64,000 nucleotides of DNA from Algihabitans sp965233705 (lineage in GTDB: Bacteria > Pseudomonadota > Alphaproteobacteria > Kiloniellales > DSM-21159), in assembly GCA_965233705.1 (NCBI GenBank), contig CBDDTF010000001.1:1-64000 (forward strand), read 5' to 3'. Position 1 is the first letter of the stretch. Every line of letters begins with the position of its first letter. The notes below the pieces were generated by a model. It saw nothing but the letters and a program-made list of their open reading frames with translations, searched no databases and was not told the DNA's origin. The translations under genes and the position numbers were made by a program. Of the stretch, positions 41,533 to 50,524 are shown piece by piece.

Positions 41533-43309
41533 GCCTGCCTGCCTTCAGGAATTTGGCCGGGTCGTAGGGTTTGCCGTTGAACAGGATCTCGTAGTGCAGG
41601 TGGGCGCCGGTGCTGCGGCCGGAGTTGCCCATCTGCCCGAGCTGCTCGCCGAAGGAGACCATATCCCCCACCTCCACGTCCACGCGGCGCATATGGGCGA
41701 AGCGCGTCTTGAAGCCGTGGCCGTGGTCGATCTCGACCATGCGCCCGTAGGCGCCGTTCCAGCCGGCCAGCGTGACCTTGCCGGGCGCGGTCGCGAGGAT
41801 CGGCTCGCGCCAACCGCCGACCAGGTCCAGCCCTTCGTGGCGCGACTTCTTCTTGTTGAGGGGATCGTCGCGCAGCCCGAAGCCGCTGGTCAGGCGATAC
41901 TGGCGCATCGGCGCGGCGACCGGCGCCGCCTCGAACAGCGTCTTGATGGCATCCCAGCGGTCCAGGCGCTGATCGAGCAGACTGTAGGTGGCCGCCAGCC
42001 GGTCGGCATGGGGATCGGGCGGACCGGCCAGGCCGCTGGGCAGGGCGGCGCCCGAGAAGCCGGCCGGCAGATAGGGCCCGCCCAACGCGGAGGCCTCCTC
42101 CCCGACGCTTTCGAGCCGGGCCTGGCGCAGCGAGGTCTCGACCTCCGCGATCAGCGGCTCGAAGTCGACGCCGGTCATCGACAACGCCGTCTCCAGGGCG
42201 CTGATCGAGCGCGCGGTGCGCTCGTCCAGTCGCTCCAGCAGGGCCTGATGGGCGGCGCGCAACTGTCCCATTTCGGTAAAGCTGGCGACCAACTGCGCGG
42301 CCATGCGGTCGCGCTCGTCGCGCAGCCCGTCGCCGCGGGCGACGGCCTGGCGCAGCTCGGCCTTGAGAGCGGCCAGCCGACGCTGCTGCTTGGCCTCGCG
42401 CGTCATCGCCGAGTCCACCTCGCCCCGCAGCCGCCGGATGTCGGCCTTCATCAGTTCGCGCAGCTCGCTGAGGTCGGCCACCTGCGTCTCGGCCGCCGCC
42501 AGCTTGCCGCGCAGCTCGCCGATCACCCCCTGAAGCTGCAGGTTGCTGTCGCGGGCCGCGCGCAGATCGGCCTGCGCGCCGCTCAGACGGCGGTTCAGCC
42601 GCGCGCGCGCATCGGCGATCTCCGAGCGCTCCGCCTCGCTGGCGTGCAGGGTCGCGCGCAACGCGGCGACCTGGCCCTGCAGCGTCTCATTGCGCTGGGC
42701 GATGTCCTTCAGGCTGGCCTCGAAGGTCGCGAGCCGGTCGCGCAGCGACTCGCGGGCCAGGGCCATGCGGTCCTCGGCCTCGTCGAACGGCGTCAGCCCG
42801 TCGGCGATGCCCGCCAGCTTGTCCGGCGCGATGCCGTCTTCCTGAAGCACCTCGAGCAACAGAGTCTGGTTGGCCTCCAGGTCGGAGGTGATGCGGGTGA
42901 ACTGGGCATGGTAGTCGCTGACCTCGGCCATCAGGTCGAGGTAGGCGAGCTGCTGCTGGGCGATCACCGCCTTGCGCTCGGCCAACAGGCCTTGCTGCAC
43001 GCCGACCCCCAGGGTCGCCGCCGCCGCCCAGGCCCCCAGGCCGATCACCGCGACGCTCGCCAGCTTCTGCGCCCGGGCGGAGATCCGCAGATGGCGCACG
43101 CGGTCGTTGCCGCGGATCAGGATCTCCCGCTCGACGAAGTGACGGTCGAGCCAAGCCCGCAGCCGCCGCCCCGGTCCTGGCCGACGCCCCAGGATGCCGT
43201 CCCGAAAGGCAGTGTCGCGGCCCTCCGCCGCGCCCTTCGCCGCGCACTTCGCCGCCTGAGAGGTACCATCCGTGGACGCAGGTTCACTGGCTGCCGGTTG
43301 CTCGGCCAC
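41516..43309 (-). CDS. M23 family metallopeptidase with N-terminal coiled coil
   Basis: A 597-residue membrane-anchored murein endopeptidase. A short cytoplasmic N-terminus is followed by one membrane segment (VAVIGLGAWAAAATLGVGV near residue 88), a long coiled coil (about 110–365) rich in Arg, Glu, Leu and Ala, and a C-terminal LytM domain. The zinc ligands are visible in SRHEGLDLVGG (His, Asp) and the HxH of GAHLHYEILFNG. The coiled coil and LytM layout matches the DUF5930-M23 proteins that work with bactofilins. The gene is 17 bases overlapped with the bactofilin gene. A rho-independent terminator separates it from pepA upstream; its own promoter should lie in 43310–43560. Confidence 0.93.
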   Translation of the reverse strand: MAEQPAASEPASTDGTSQAAKCAAKGAAEGRDTAFRDGILGRRPGPGRRLRAWLDRHFVEREILIRGNDRVRHLRISARAQKLASVAVIGLGAWAAAATLGVGVQQGLLAERKAVIAQQQLAYLDLMAEVSDYHAQFTRITSDLEANQTLLLEVLQEDGIAPDKLAGIADGLTPFDEAEDRMALARESLRDRLATFEASLKDIAQRNETLQGQVAALRATLHASEAERSEIADARARLNRRLSGAQADLRAARDSNLQLQGVIGELRGKLAAAETQVADLSELRELMKADIRRLRGEVDSAMTREAKQQRRLAALKAELRQAVARGDGLRDERDRMAAQLVASFTEMGQLRAAHQALLERLDERTARSISALETALSMTGVDFEPLIAEVETSLRQARLESVGEEASALGGPYLPAGFSGAALPSGLAGPPDPHADRLAATYSLLDQRLDRWDAIKTLFEAAPVAAPMRQYRLTSGFGLRDDPLNKKKSRHEGLDLVGGWREPILATAPGKVTLAGWNGAYGRMVEIDHGHGFKTRFAHMRRVDVEVGDMVSFGEQLGQMGNSGRSTGAHLHYEILFNGKPYDPAKFLKAGRHVFKG

Positions 43310-43565
43310 GTCGGCGACTCCTCCCTTGCCATATCCCTCGGCGCGACGCGCGCCCCGCGACCCGCCGCACCTCGGCGCCGGCGCCGCGGCCCGATCCCGG
43401 GCGCAGCGCCGTCACCTCACTCTGCCCCGTCGCGCGTGGCGGCAGACTATCCGCAGCACCTCTGTCAAACAAGTTAAAGCGCCACGTCAACATGCAGGCG
43501 ACGAAGTCGCCGTGCCGGCAGCCATGTATTTCAAAAGCTTATAAAAAATTCTTAAAGATCAGAGC
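43310..43565 (-). other. M23–pepA intergenic region (likely M23 promoter)
   Basis: About 256 bases between the M23 start and the pepA terminator. 43460–43560 is much richer in A/T than its surroundings. On the minus strand two TTGAC-type hexamers (43463–43468 TTGACA, 43485–43490 TTGACG) lie 22 bases apart, but neither has a convincing -10. I see no gene here. Confidence 0.4.
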
Positions 43566-43610
43566 GAAAAAGCCCCGCCCCCGCCGCGAATGCCGGCCGG
43601 TGGCGGGGCC
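43566..43610 (-). terminator. rho-independent terminator after pepA
   Basis: On the minus strand GCCCCGCC and GGCGGGGC form a GC-rich stem around a roughly 20-base loop and are directly followed by TTTTT. The position, 24 bases after the pepA stop, and the orientation fit termination of pepA transcription. Confidence 0.8.
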
Positions 43611-43633
43611 TCTTCGCCGGGCTCAGCCGCGGA

Positions 43634-45166
43634 TCACTTCTCGTAGTGCTTGGCCACCAGCTCGTCGAGCAGACGCACGCCGAAGCCGGTCGCGCCCTTG
43701 GGCACGGTGGGCTTGTCCTTGTCGCTCCAGGTCACGCCGGCGATGTCGATATGCGCCCAGGCCGTACCGTCCTGAATGTAGCGCTGCAGGAACTGCGCGG
43801 CGGTGATCGAGCCTCCCCAGCGGCCGCCGGTGTTCTTCATGTCGGCGATGTCGCTGTCGATCGCCCGGTCGAACTCCTCGCCCATCGGCAGGCGCCAGCA
43901 GGGCTCGCCCACCGCCTTGCCGGCGGCCAGGACGCGCTCGGCGAGCTCGTCGTCGTTGCTGAACAGACCGGCCATCGAGCGGCCGAGGGAAATCAGGATG
44001 GCGCCCGTCAGGGTCGCCAGGTCGATGATCGCCTTCGGCTTGTAGGTCTCCTGCAGGTACCAGAGCGCATCGGCCAGGACCAGACGTCCCTCGGCGTCGG
44101 TGTTGATGATCTCGATGGTCTGGCCGGACATGGAGTGGACCACGTCGCCCGGGCGCTGGGCGGCCCCGTCGGGCATGTTCTCGACCAGGCCGCAGATGCC
44201 GATCACGTCGACCTTGGCCTTGCGGGCGGCCAGGGCGTGCAGGGTGCCGACGACCACGCCGGCGCCGCCCATGTCCCACTTCATGTCTTCCATGCTGGCG
44301 GCCGGCTTCAGGGAGATGCCGCCGGTATCGAAGCAGACACCCTTGCCGACGATCGCCAGCGGCGCGCTCTCACCGGCCTTGCCCTTGCCCTTGGTCGGCT
44401 TCTTCGCCTTGCCGGCGCCCATCCAGCGCATGACGAGGAGCTGCGACTCGCGCACCGAGCCCTGGCCGACGCCCAGCAGAGCGCCCATCCCCAGCTTCTC
44501 CATCTCCTTCTCGCCCAGGATCTCCACCTCGACGCCGAGCTTCTCCAGGGACTTCTTGGCCCGCTTGGCGAAGCTCTCGGGGTAGAGCACGTTGGCCGGC
44601 TCGGAGTTGAGGTCACGGGTGGTGAAGACGCCCTCGGCCACGCTCGCCATCTTGCCGTAGAGCTTCTTGGCGCCGGCCTGGGCCGAAGCCATCACCGTCA
44701 GCTTGCCCAGGCTGGGCTTCTGCTCGGGCTTTTCCTTGGTGCGATACTTGTCGAAGCGGTAGCTGCGAAGCTGCGCGCCGAGCGCCACCCGGGCCGCCGC
44801 TTCCGCCGGCTCCACGCCCAGATCGGCCAGGGCGTCGACGACGATGGCCGCCTCCTTCTCGCCGGCCCCATTGAGACGGACCAGCAGGTCGCCGCCGAGC
44901 CGCTCGAAATCCAGCGGCTTGGCCTCCTCGGCCTTGCCCAGGCCGAGCAGGAGAATGCGGCTGGCCGCGACGCCGGCCGGCGCCACCAGCTCGAGGATTT
45001 CGCCCTTCTTGCCGTCGAAGCGGCTGGCCTTGATCGCGCGGGTCAGCGCGCCCTCGAGGCGCGCGTCCAGATCCGACAGGCTGGACGCGAGCACGCCGCC
45101 CTCGGTGACCAGGCCGGCGATGGCGCCGGACTTCGGCTGGGCCGGCGCGGCAAAGGAAATACGCAT
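43634..45166 (-). CDS. pepA: leucyl aminopeptidase (M17)
   Basis: A 510-residue cytosolic M17 aminopeptidase, a hexameric two-metal enzyme that removes N-terminal leucine and related residues. The M17 signature NTDAEGRLVLADAL and the metal-site blocks GKGVCFDTGGISLKP and MKWDMGGAGVVVG are complete. The N-terminal domain (residues 1–170) is typical. The ATG at 45166 has GGAGG five bases upstream; a frame open to 45301 adds only low-complexity residues. A good -35 (TTGACA) lies at 45290–45295. The gene is divergent from lptG, as pepA and lptF are in many proteobacteria. Confidence 0.96.
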   Translation of the reverse strand: MRISFAAPAQPKSGAIAGLVTEGGVLASSLSDLDARLEGALTRAIKASRFDGKKGEILELVAPAGVAASRILLLGLGKAEEAKPLDFERLGGDLLVRLNGAGEKEAAIVVDALADLGVEPAEAAARVALGAQLRSYRFDKYRTKEKPEQKPSLGKLTVMASAQAGAKKLYGKMASVAEGVFTTRDLNSEPANVLYPESFAKRAKKSLEKLGVEVEILGEKEMEKLGMGALLGVGQGSVRESQLLVMRWMGAGKAKKPTKGKGKAGESAPLAIVGKGVCFDTGGISLKPAASMEDMKWDMGGAGVVVGTLHALAARKAKVDVIGICGLVENMPDGAAQRPGDVVHSMSGQTIEIINTDAEGRLVLADALWYLQETYKPKAIIDLATLTGAILISLGRSMAGLFSNDDELAERVLAAGKAVGEPCWRLPMGEEFDRAIDSDIADMKNTGGRWGGSITAAQFLQRYIQDGTAWAHIDIAGVTWSDKDKPTVPKGATGFGVRLLDELVAKHYEK

Positions 45167-45707
45167 GGGGCCTCCGTTGCATGGAGCTGTTGGGGATGGG
45201 CCGGCGCACCCGGCGCCCAGGCCTCGGGCGGCAACGCCGCGCTCGGACGAAAGACTTGGTCTGGAAGCGTTAGTTGGCGCACCCTCGCCTGTCAACGCCA
45301 TGCCCCGCGGGCGTCCCGCCGCGCCCGCGCCGTACCGGCGCCCGCAACAGGGCGCGCGGCGGCGGCGCGCGACGGCGGCGCGCTGGACGCGGCGCGCGCA
45401 ATCGGGCTATCCCTGTGGCGCTTGAACGGGCGCGCGCCGCGACCGCCCCGCCGCCGGGTTTCGGCCATGATCCGCCGGCATCCTGCCCCGCGCTGGCGGC
45501 GCCTCGGCAAAGCCGGCGCCCCGCGGGCGGCGGGGCCTGGCGACCGGGCGCCATTCGACGGCGCGGGACGCCCGCTGCGACCAGGGAGACCGAGGACGTG
45601 GATTTCGCGCTGAGCCGCAGCGGCCGCCCCCCGGGGCCACCGCAGTGCCGGCAGACCGGAGACCTGCGGGCCGGAGACCGGCGGGCCGGCGGCGGGAGGC
45701 GGCTGCC
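45167..45707. other. 541-base gap between divergent pepA and lptG
   Basis: A very GC-rich stretch where lptF would be expected in many relatives. The open frames here (for example a 147-codon frame from 45274) are Arg/Pro/Gly-rich with no resemblance to LptF or any family I know. Besides a likely pepA promoter I see nothing functional in it. Confidence 0.6.
45267..45295 (-). promoter_or_regulatory. possible pepA promoter
   Basis: On the minus strand a perfect TTGACA (45290–45295) is followed after 17 bases by TAACGC (45267–45272). The -10 is weak by the E. coli consensus. The leader would be about 95 bases. Confidence 0.35.
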
Positions 45708-46847
45708 ATGGGCGTGACACCCCTGGCCGCAACCGCCGTACCGCTGCGGCGCAGCCGCCGTCTGTCCTGGACCCTGAGCGGCTACATCGCCCGGCAGTAC
45801 AGTCTCTGGTTCGTCATCTTCCTGCTCGGCATCGCCGGCGTCGTGCTGCTGGCGGGGGCGGCCGACCGTCTGGACCGCCTCTCCGGTCGCGAGGGCGTCA
45901 CCTTCGGGACGGTCCTGACCGTCGCCATCCTGCGGCTCCCCTCGCTGGTCGAGGAGACCATGCCCTTCGTCGTGCTGGGCGCGGCCATGTTCACCTTCTG
46001 GCGGCTGACCCGGACCAACGAGCTGGTGGTGGCGCGCGCGGCGGGCGTCTCGGTCTGGCAGTTCCTGCTGCCGGCCATCGCGCTGTCCTGCCTGGTCGGG
46101 GTGATCGCCATGACGCTGCTCAACCCGCTGGGCGCCGCCCTGTTGTCGCGGGCCGACCAGATCGAGGAGAGCCTGGACCCCACGCCGGGACCGTCCATGG
46201 CGCTGCGCGGCGGCGGTCTCTGGCTGCGGCAGAGCCTCGACGACGGTCGGCTGATGCTGCACGCCAGCCGCGCCGACGAGTCCAGCATGACGCTCTATGA
46301 AGTGATCGTGTTCCGCTTTCGCGAGGGGCGCTTCGTCAACCGCCTCGACGCCGCCTCTGCAAGCCTTCAGCCGGGTCACTGGGCCATGCGCGACGTCTGG
46401 CTCAGTCAGGCCGGCAGCCCCACGGTCTTCAAGGAGGAGGTGGAGATTCCCACCGACCTGACCTCGCGCAAGATCCTCGAGAGCTTCGCGCCGGCCGAAA
46501 CGCTCTCGTTCTGGGAGCTGCCGGAGTTCATCCGCCTGCTCGAGGAGGCCGGCTTCTCGACCCAACAGCACCGGCTGGAGCTGAACAAGCTGCTCGCACT
46601 CCCACTCCTGTTCACCGCGATGGTCGTGCTCGCCGCCAGCTTCTCCCTGCGCCCGCAGCGGCGCGGCCGCGTCGGCCTGATCATCCTCGCCGGCGTGATC
46701 TCCGGCTTCCTGCTGTATTTCATGTCGAGTCTGGTCTTCGCGCTGGGCGTCTCGGGCAAGCTGCCGGTGGCGCTGGCCGCCTGGACGCCCTCGGCCATCG
46801 CGTTGGCGCTCGCGTTGCCCTTGCTGTTGCACCTCGAAGACGGCTAG
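45708..46847 (+). CDS. lptG: LPS export ABC transporter permease LptG
   Basis: A 379-residue LptF/LptG-family permease of the Lpt bridge that extracts LPS from the inner membrane. Three N-terminal helices surround TMPFVVLGAAMFTFWRLTRTNELVVARAAGVSVWQFL near residues 85–120, then a periplasmic beta-jellyroll (about 140–280) and three C-terminal helices. RTNELVVARAAGVS and the order before lptD point to LptG rather than LptF. LptF itself, normally directly upstream, is absent. The ATG at 45708 has GGGAGG about nine bases upstream; an in-frame start at 45645 adds low-complexity residues. It ends nine bases before lptD. Confidence 0.9.
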   Translation: MGVTPLAATAVPLRRSRRLSWTLSGYIARQYSLWFVIFLLGIAGVVLLAGAADRLDRLSGREGVTFGTVLTVAILRLPSLVEETMPFVVLGAAMFTFWRLTRTNELVVARAAGVSVWQFLLPAIALSCLVGVIAMTLLNPLGAALLSRADQIEESLDPTPGPSMALRGGGLWLRQSLDDGRLMLHASRADESSMTLYEVIVFRFREGRFVNRLDAASASLQPGHWAMRDVWLSQAGSPTVFKEEVEIPTDLTSRKILESFAPAETLSFWELPEFIRLLEEAGFSTQQHRLELNKLLALPLLFTAMVVLAASFSLRPQRRGRVGLIILAGVISGFLLYFMSSLVFALGVSGKLPVALAAWTPSAIALALALPLLLHLEDG

Positions 46848-46856
46848 ACCAGCGCC

Positions 46857-49130
46857 ATGATGGGGGGATGGGGGATCACCGCCGGGCGCCTTCTTCGCGG
46901 CGCGGCCACCGCGAGCGCGGTCTGCGGCCTGTTTTGCGCCGCGCTGCTGCTCGCGCCTGCTGCGGCCACGGCCCAGGAGGTCGAGGACTTCGCCGGCGAC
47001 GGTCCGGCGCTGATCACGGCCGACGAGCTGACCTACGAGGAGGAGCTCGGCATCGTCACGGCCTCCGGCAACGTGGAGATCGCACAGGGCACGCGGATCC
47101 TGCTGGCCGACAACGTCAGCTACAACCAGACCACCGAGGTGGTGACCGCCGCCGGTAACGTGTCGCTGCTCAACGAGAACGGCGACGTCTACTTCTCGGA
47201 ATACGCCGAGCTCACCGGCGACCTGCAGGAAGGCTTCATCCAGGGCGTCCGGGCGCTGCTCGCCGACGGGGTCACCCGGGTCGCGGCGGCGCGGGGCATC
47301 CGCACCTCGGGCAACCGCACCGTCTTCGAGGACAGCGTCTACTCGCCCTGCGAGCCCTGCCGCGAAAACCCCGAGCACCCGCCGCTGTGGCAACTCAGCG
47401 CGCGCAAGGTCATTCACGACAAGGAGGCCCGCGAGGTCCGCTACCGCGACGCCACCTTCGACATCTTCGGCGTGCCGGTCTTCTACACCCCCTACTTCGA
47501 GCATCCCGACCCGACCGTGCGGCGCAAGTCGGGGCTGCTCACCCCCTCGTTCAAGAGTTCCGACTTCCTCGGCCTGCAGGCGTCGATCCCCTATTACTGG
47601 GCGATCGACGACAATGTCGACGTCACGATCACGCCGACGCTCACCACCGAGCAGAACCCCTACCTGAACCTGGAGTACCGCCAGCTCTTCCCGAACGGGT
47701 CCATCAGCATCCAGGGCAGCGGCACGATCGCCGACCGCCAAGACCGCGCCGGCAAGCTGGTAGAGGACACCGTGCGCGGCCACATCGACGCCAGCGGGCG
47801 CTTTACACTCAATTCGCGCTGGCGCACCGGCTTCGACGTCTTCCGCCTGACCGACGACACCTACGACCAGCTCTACGACGTGCCGGTCCCCGAGACCCGG
47901 GCGCGCGTCAAGACCAACGCCTTCCTGGAGGGCTTCGGCGGACGCAACTACTTCGCCGCCAACACCTTCGCCTATCAGTCGCTGCGCTCCAACGAGGACG
48001 ATGCGCTGCAGCCCTTCGTCGTGCCGGAACTGGACTTCAGCTACCTGTCGGAGCCGCTGATCGCCAACAGCCTGATCAGCGCCGACGCCAACCTGCTCTA
48101 CCTGACCCGCGAAAAGGGGCGGCAGGTGGCGCGCGCCTCCCTGGTGACCGGCTGGACCCTGCCCTACACCTCCGATTGGGGCGACGTCTGGACGCTGCGC
48201 GGCACCCTGCAGACCGATGGCTACTGGACCGAGGGCAACGACGCCAGCAACCCGAACGCCATCGACCCGGTGAACCCGGACGGCGGGGAGGCCGCCTGGC
48301 GGGCCTTCCCCCAGGCCAGTATCGAGTGGCGCTACCCCTGGGTGGTGCAGAGCGGCGGCTGGGAACAGATCATCGAGCCGATCGGCCAGTTCGTCGCCGC
48401 CCCCAACGGTCAGTGGTTCAACCGCGGGGGCATCCCCAACGAGGACTCGCTCGACTTCGAATTCGACGACACGACCCTGTTCGCCAGTAGTCGCTTCCCC
48501 GGCGTCGACCGCGTCGACACCGGCCTGCGGGCCAGCTACGGCCTGCAGTACAGCGTCTACAGCGGCCGCGAGACCTTCTCCCAACTTTTCCTTGGCCAGT
48601 CCTGGCGGCTGAGCGAGACCGACATCTTCGCCGAGGGTTCGGGCATCGAGGACTCCGGCCCCTCGGACATCGTCGGGCGGGTGGTCTTCAGCCCGATCCA
48701 GGAGCTGTACACCGCCTATCGCTTCCGCCTCGACCAGGACACGCTCGACCCGCAACTCCACGAGGTCTCCGCCTCGGCCGGCAACGCCACCCTGCGGCTC
48801 GGCGTGAACTACACCTACGCCGCCTCGCAGCAGCGCTTCGGCGGCTTCGGGGAGCGCGAGACGGCGACGGTCTCGGCCTCGTCCCGCCTCACCGAGAACT
48901 GGTCCATGCGCGGCTCGCTCACCCAAGACTTCGTCGCCGATCAGCTTCAGAAGGCCGACCTCAGCCTGACATATGCCGACGAGTGCCTGCTGCTGTCGGT
49001 GACCGCGCAGCGGCGCAATTTCGAGGATCGCGACCTGGAGCCCGACACCCGCTTCTTCTTGACCATCGGCCTGGCGCAGCTCGGCCAGTTCCAGGCCGGC
49101 CTGGACGGCGGTTCGGGCGACGAAGAGTAA
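46857..49130 (+). CDS. lptD: LPS-assembly protein LptD
   Basis: A 757-residue outer-membrane protein that inserts LPS into the outer leaflet together with LptE. A signal peptide ends near AAATAQEVED, followed by the N-terminal OstA jellyroll with repeated strands (ADELTYEEELGIVTASGNVEI, ADNVSYNQTTEVVTAAGNV) and the C-terminal barrel of about 500 residues, rich in aromatic residues and alternating strand patterns. The cysteines in SPCEPCRENPEHPPLW near residue 165 and a C-terminal cysteine (DECLLLS) are candidates for the interdomain disulphides known in LptD. It is translated directly after lptG. Confidence 0.95.
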   Translation: MMGGWGITAGRLLRGAATASAVCGLFCAALLLAPAAATAQEVEDFAGDGPALITADELTYEEELGIVTASGNVEIAQGTRILLADNVSYNQTTEVVTAAGNVSLLNENGDVYFSEYAELTGDLQEGFIQGVRALLADGVTRVAAARGIRTSGNRTVFEDSVYSPCEPCRENPEHPPLWQLSARKVIHDKEAREVRYRDATFDIFGVPVFYTPYFEHPDPTVRRKSGLLTPSFKSSDFLGLQASIPYYWAIDDNVDVTITPTLTTEQNPYLNLEYRQLFPNGSISIQGSGTIADRQDRAGKLVEDTVRGHIDASGRFTLNSRWRTGFDVFRLTDDTYDQLYDVPVPETRARVKTNAFLEGFGGRNYFAANTFAYQSLRSNEDDALQPFVVPELDFSYLSEPLIANSLISADANLLYLTREKGRQVARASLVTGWTLPYTSDWGDVWTLRGTLQTDGYWTEGNDASNPNAIDPVNPDGGEAAWRAFPQASIEWRYPWVVQSGGWEQIIEPIGQFVAAPNGQWFNRGGIPNEDSLDFEFDDTTLFASSRFPGVDRVDTGLRASYGLQYSVYSGRETFSQLFLGQSWRLSETDIFAEGSGIEDSGPSDIVGRVVFSPIQELYTAYRFRLDQDTLDPQLHEVSASAGNATLRLGVNYTYAASQQRFGGFGERETATVSASSRLTENWSMRGSLTQDFVADQLQKADLSLTYADECLLLSVTAQRRNFEDRDLEPDTRFFLTIGLAQLGQFQAGLDGGSGDEE

Positions 49131-49167
49131 CCCCCAACCGGCAGCGACCAGGCCGGGCGCCGGCGCG

Positions 49168-49196
49168 TTGTCGCATGCCGGCAGAGTGCCTATAGT
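49168..49196 (+). promoter_or_regulatory. surA promoter
   Basis: TTGTCG (49168–49173), 17 bases, then TATAGT (49191–49196): four of six and five of six matches to consensus with ideal spacing. The predicted start near 49203 gives a leader of about 36 bases to the surA ATG, so surA can be expressed independently of lptD. Confidence 0.55.
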
Positions 49197-49238
49197 CGGA
49201 CGCCAGCGGCGTCAGGTGACAACAAAAGTCGAAAACAC

Positions 49239-50468
49239 ATGCGGATCTTGCTCTCTGCCCTTCTTGCGCTGGGCCTCATCGCGGCGCAGGCGAACCCGGC
49301 GGCCGCCCAAAGCAGCCTAAGGGCCGCCGCTGTCGTGAACGACGAGATCATCTCGATCCTCGACGTCATCCTGCGCCTGCGCATGGCCATCGTCTCCTCC
49401 GGGCTGGAGGACACGCCCGAGGTGCGCGACCGCCTGACCACGCCGGTCCTGCGCAACCTGATCGACGAGCGGCTGCAGATGCAGGAGGCCGAGCGGCTGG
49501 AGATCGAGATCACCCAGCAGCAGGTCGAGGAGGGCCTGGACCGGCTCGCCGGCCAGAACAACATGAACCGCGCCCAGTTCCTGCGAAGCCTGCGCGAGGA
49601 AGGCGTGCTGGAGGAGGCGATGCGCGACCAGCTCCGCGCCCAGCTCGCCTGGCGCGAAGTGATCTCCCGCCGCCTGGCCCCGCAAATCGACATCAGCCCG
49701 GAGGAGATCGACGAGACCATTGCCCGGATCAAGGCCGACGCCGGCCAGCCGCGCGTGCGGGTGGGCGAGATCTTCATCGCCTACGACTCCCCGGCCGAGG
49801 AGGGCGAGGCGCGGGCCACGGCCCAGCGCCTGCTGGAAGAGCTGCGCGCCGGCGCCCCCTTCCCGGCCGTCGCCCGCCAGTTCTCCCAGGCGGCGACCGC
49901 CTCGGTCGGCGGCGACCTCGGCTGGTTGACGCTGCAGGAGCTGCCGCCCGAGGTGTCCCAGGTGGTGCGCGACCTGCAGCCGGGCAGCCTGGCCGGCCCG
50001 ATCCGTACCATCGGCGGCTACTACCTGATCGGCCTGATCGACCGCCGCGCACCGCAGAACGTCGAGGAGAGCATCCAGCTCGCCGAGTTCGTCATCCCCG
50101 CCGACGGCGCCGACGAGGTGCAGGCCGCCACCGCCCAGGCGGCGCGCCTGTCGGAGGAGGTGCAGAGCTGCGCCCAGGCCAGCCGGCTGGCCGACGAGTA
50201 TGCCGGCGCCGGTACCCTGCCCCGGCAATCGCTCGACGCCCTCGCCGCTCCGGTCCGCGCGGCGGTCTCCGGGCTCGGCATCGGCGAGCCGAGCGACCCG
50301 CTCGAGGTCGACGGCGGCGTCGCCGTCTACACCGTCTGCCTGCGCGAGGGCGGCGGCGTCGACCGCCAGGCCGTGGAAAGCGACCTGCGGGCCGAGCGCC
50401 TGGAGCTGCTGGCCCGCCGCTTCATGCGCGACCTGCGCCGCGACGCCAACGTCGAGATCCGTCTCTGA
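49239..50468 (+). CDS. surA: periplasmic chaperone / peptidylprolyl isomerase SurA
   Basis: A 409-residue periplasmic folding factor for outer-membrane proteins such as LptD. A signal peptide (LLSALLALGLIAAQANPAAAQ) is followed by the SurA N-terminal helical chaperone domain (residues 25–165) and a single parvulin domain (about 170–265, with VGEIFIAYDSP … GGDLGWLTLQELPPEV … GGYYLIGLIDRR). The second parvulin domain seen in E. coli SurA is not recognisable; the C-terminal region completes the chaperone fold. It has its own promoter and is followed without a gap by rsmA. Confidence 0.92.
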   Translation: MRILLSALLALGLIAAQANPAAAQSSLRAAAVVNDEIISILDVILRLRMAIVSSGLEDTPEVRDRLTTPVLRNLIDERLQMQEAERLEIEITQQQVEEGLDRLAGQNNMNRAQFLRSLREEGVLEEAMRDQLRAQLAWREVISRRLAPQIDISPEEIDETIARIKADAGQPRVRVGEIFIAYDSPAEEGEARATAQRLLEELRAGAPFPAVARQFSQAATASVGGDLGWLTLQELPPEVSQVVRDLQPGSLAGPIRTIGGYYLIGLIDRRAPQNVEESIQLAEFVIPADGADEVQAATAQAARLSEEVQSCAQASRLADEYAGAGTLPRQSLDALAAPVRAAVSGLGIGEPSDPLEVDGGVAVYTVCLREGGGVDRQAVESDLRAERLELLARRFMRDLRRDANVEIRL

Positions 50469-50524
50469 GCCCCGCCGAACAGCCGGCCGCGGCGGCGCTG
50501 GAATCGCTGCCGCCGCTGCGCGCG

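Noticed and set aside
45274..45717. Possible lptF remnant in the gap before lptG
   Set aside because: Translation is Arg/Pro/Gly-rich without hydrophobic helices in any frame; nothing resembles LptF.
45270..48926. Very long minus-strand open frame (over 1,200 codons) opposite lptG and lptD
   Set aside because: Composition is Arg/Gly/Pro/Ala/His-rich with no family resemblance; it is a mirror effect of high third-position GC in the real plus-strand genes.
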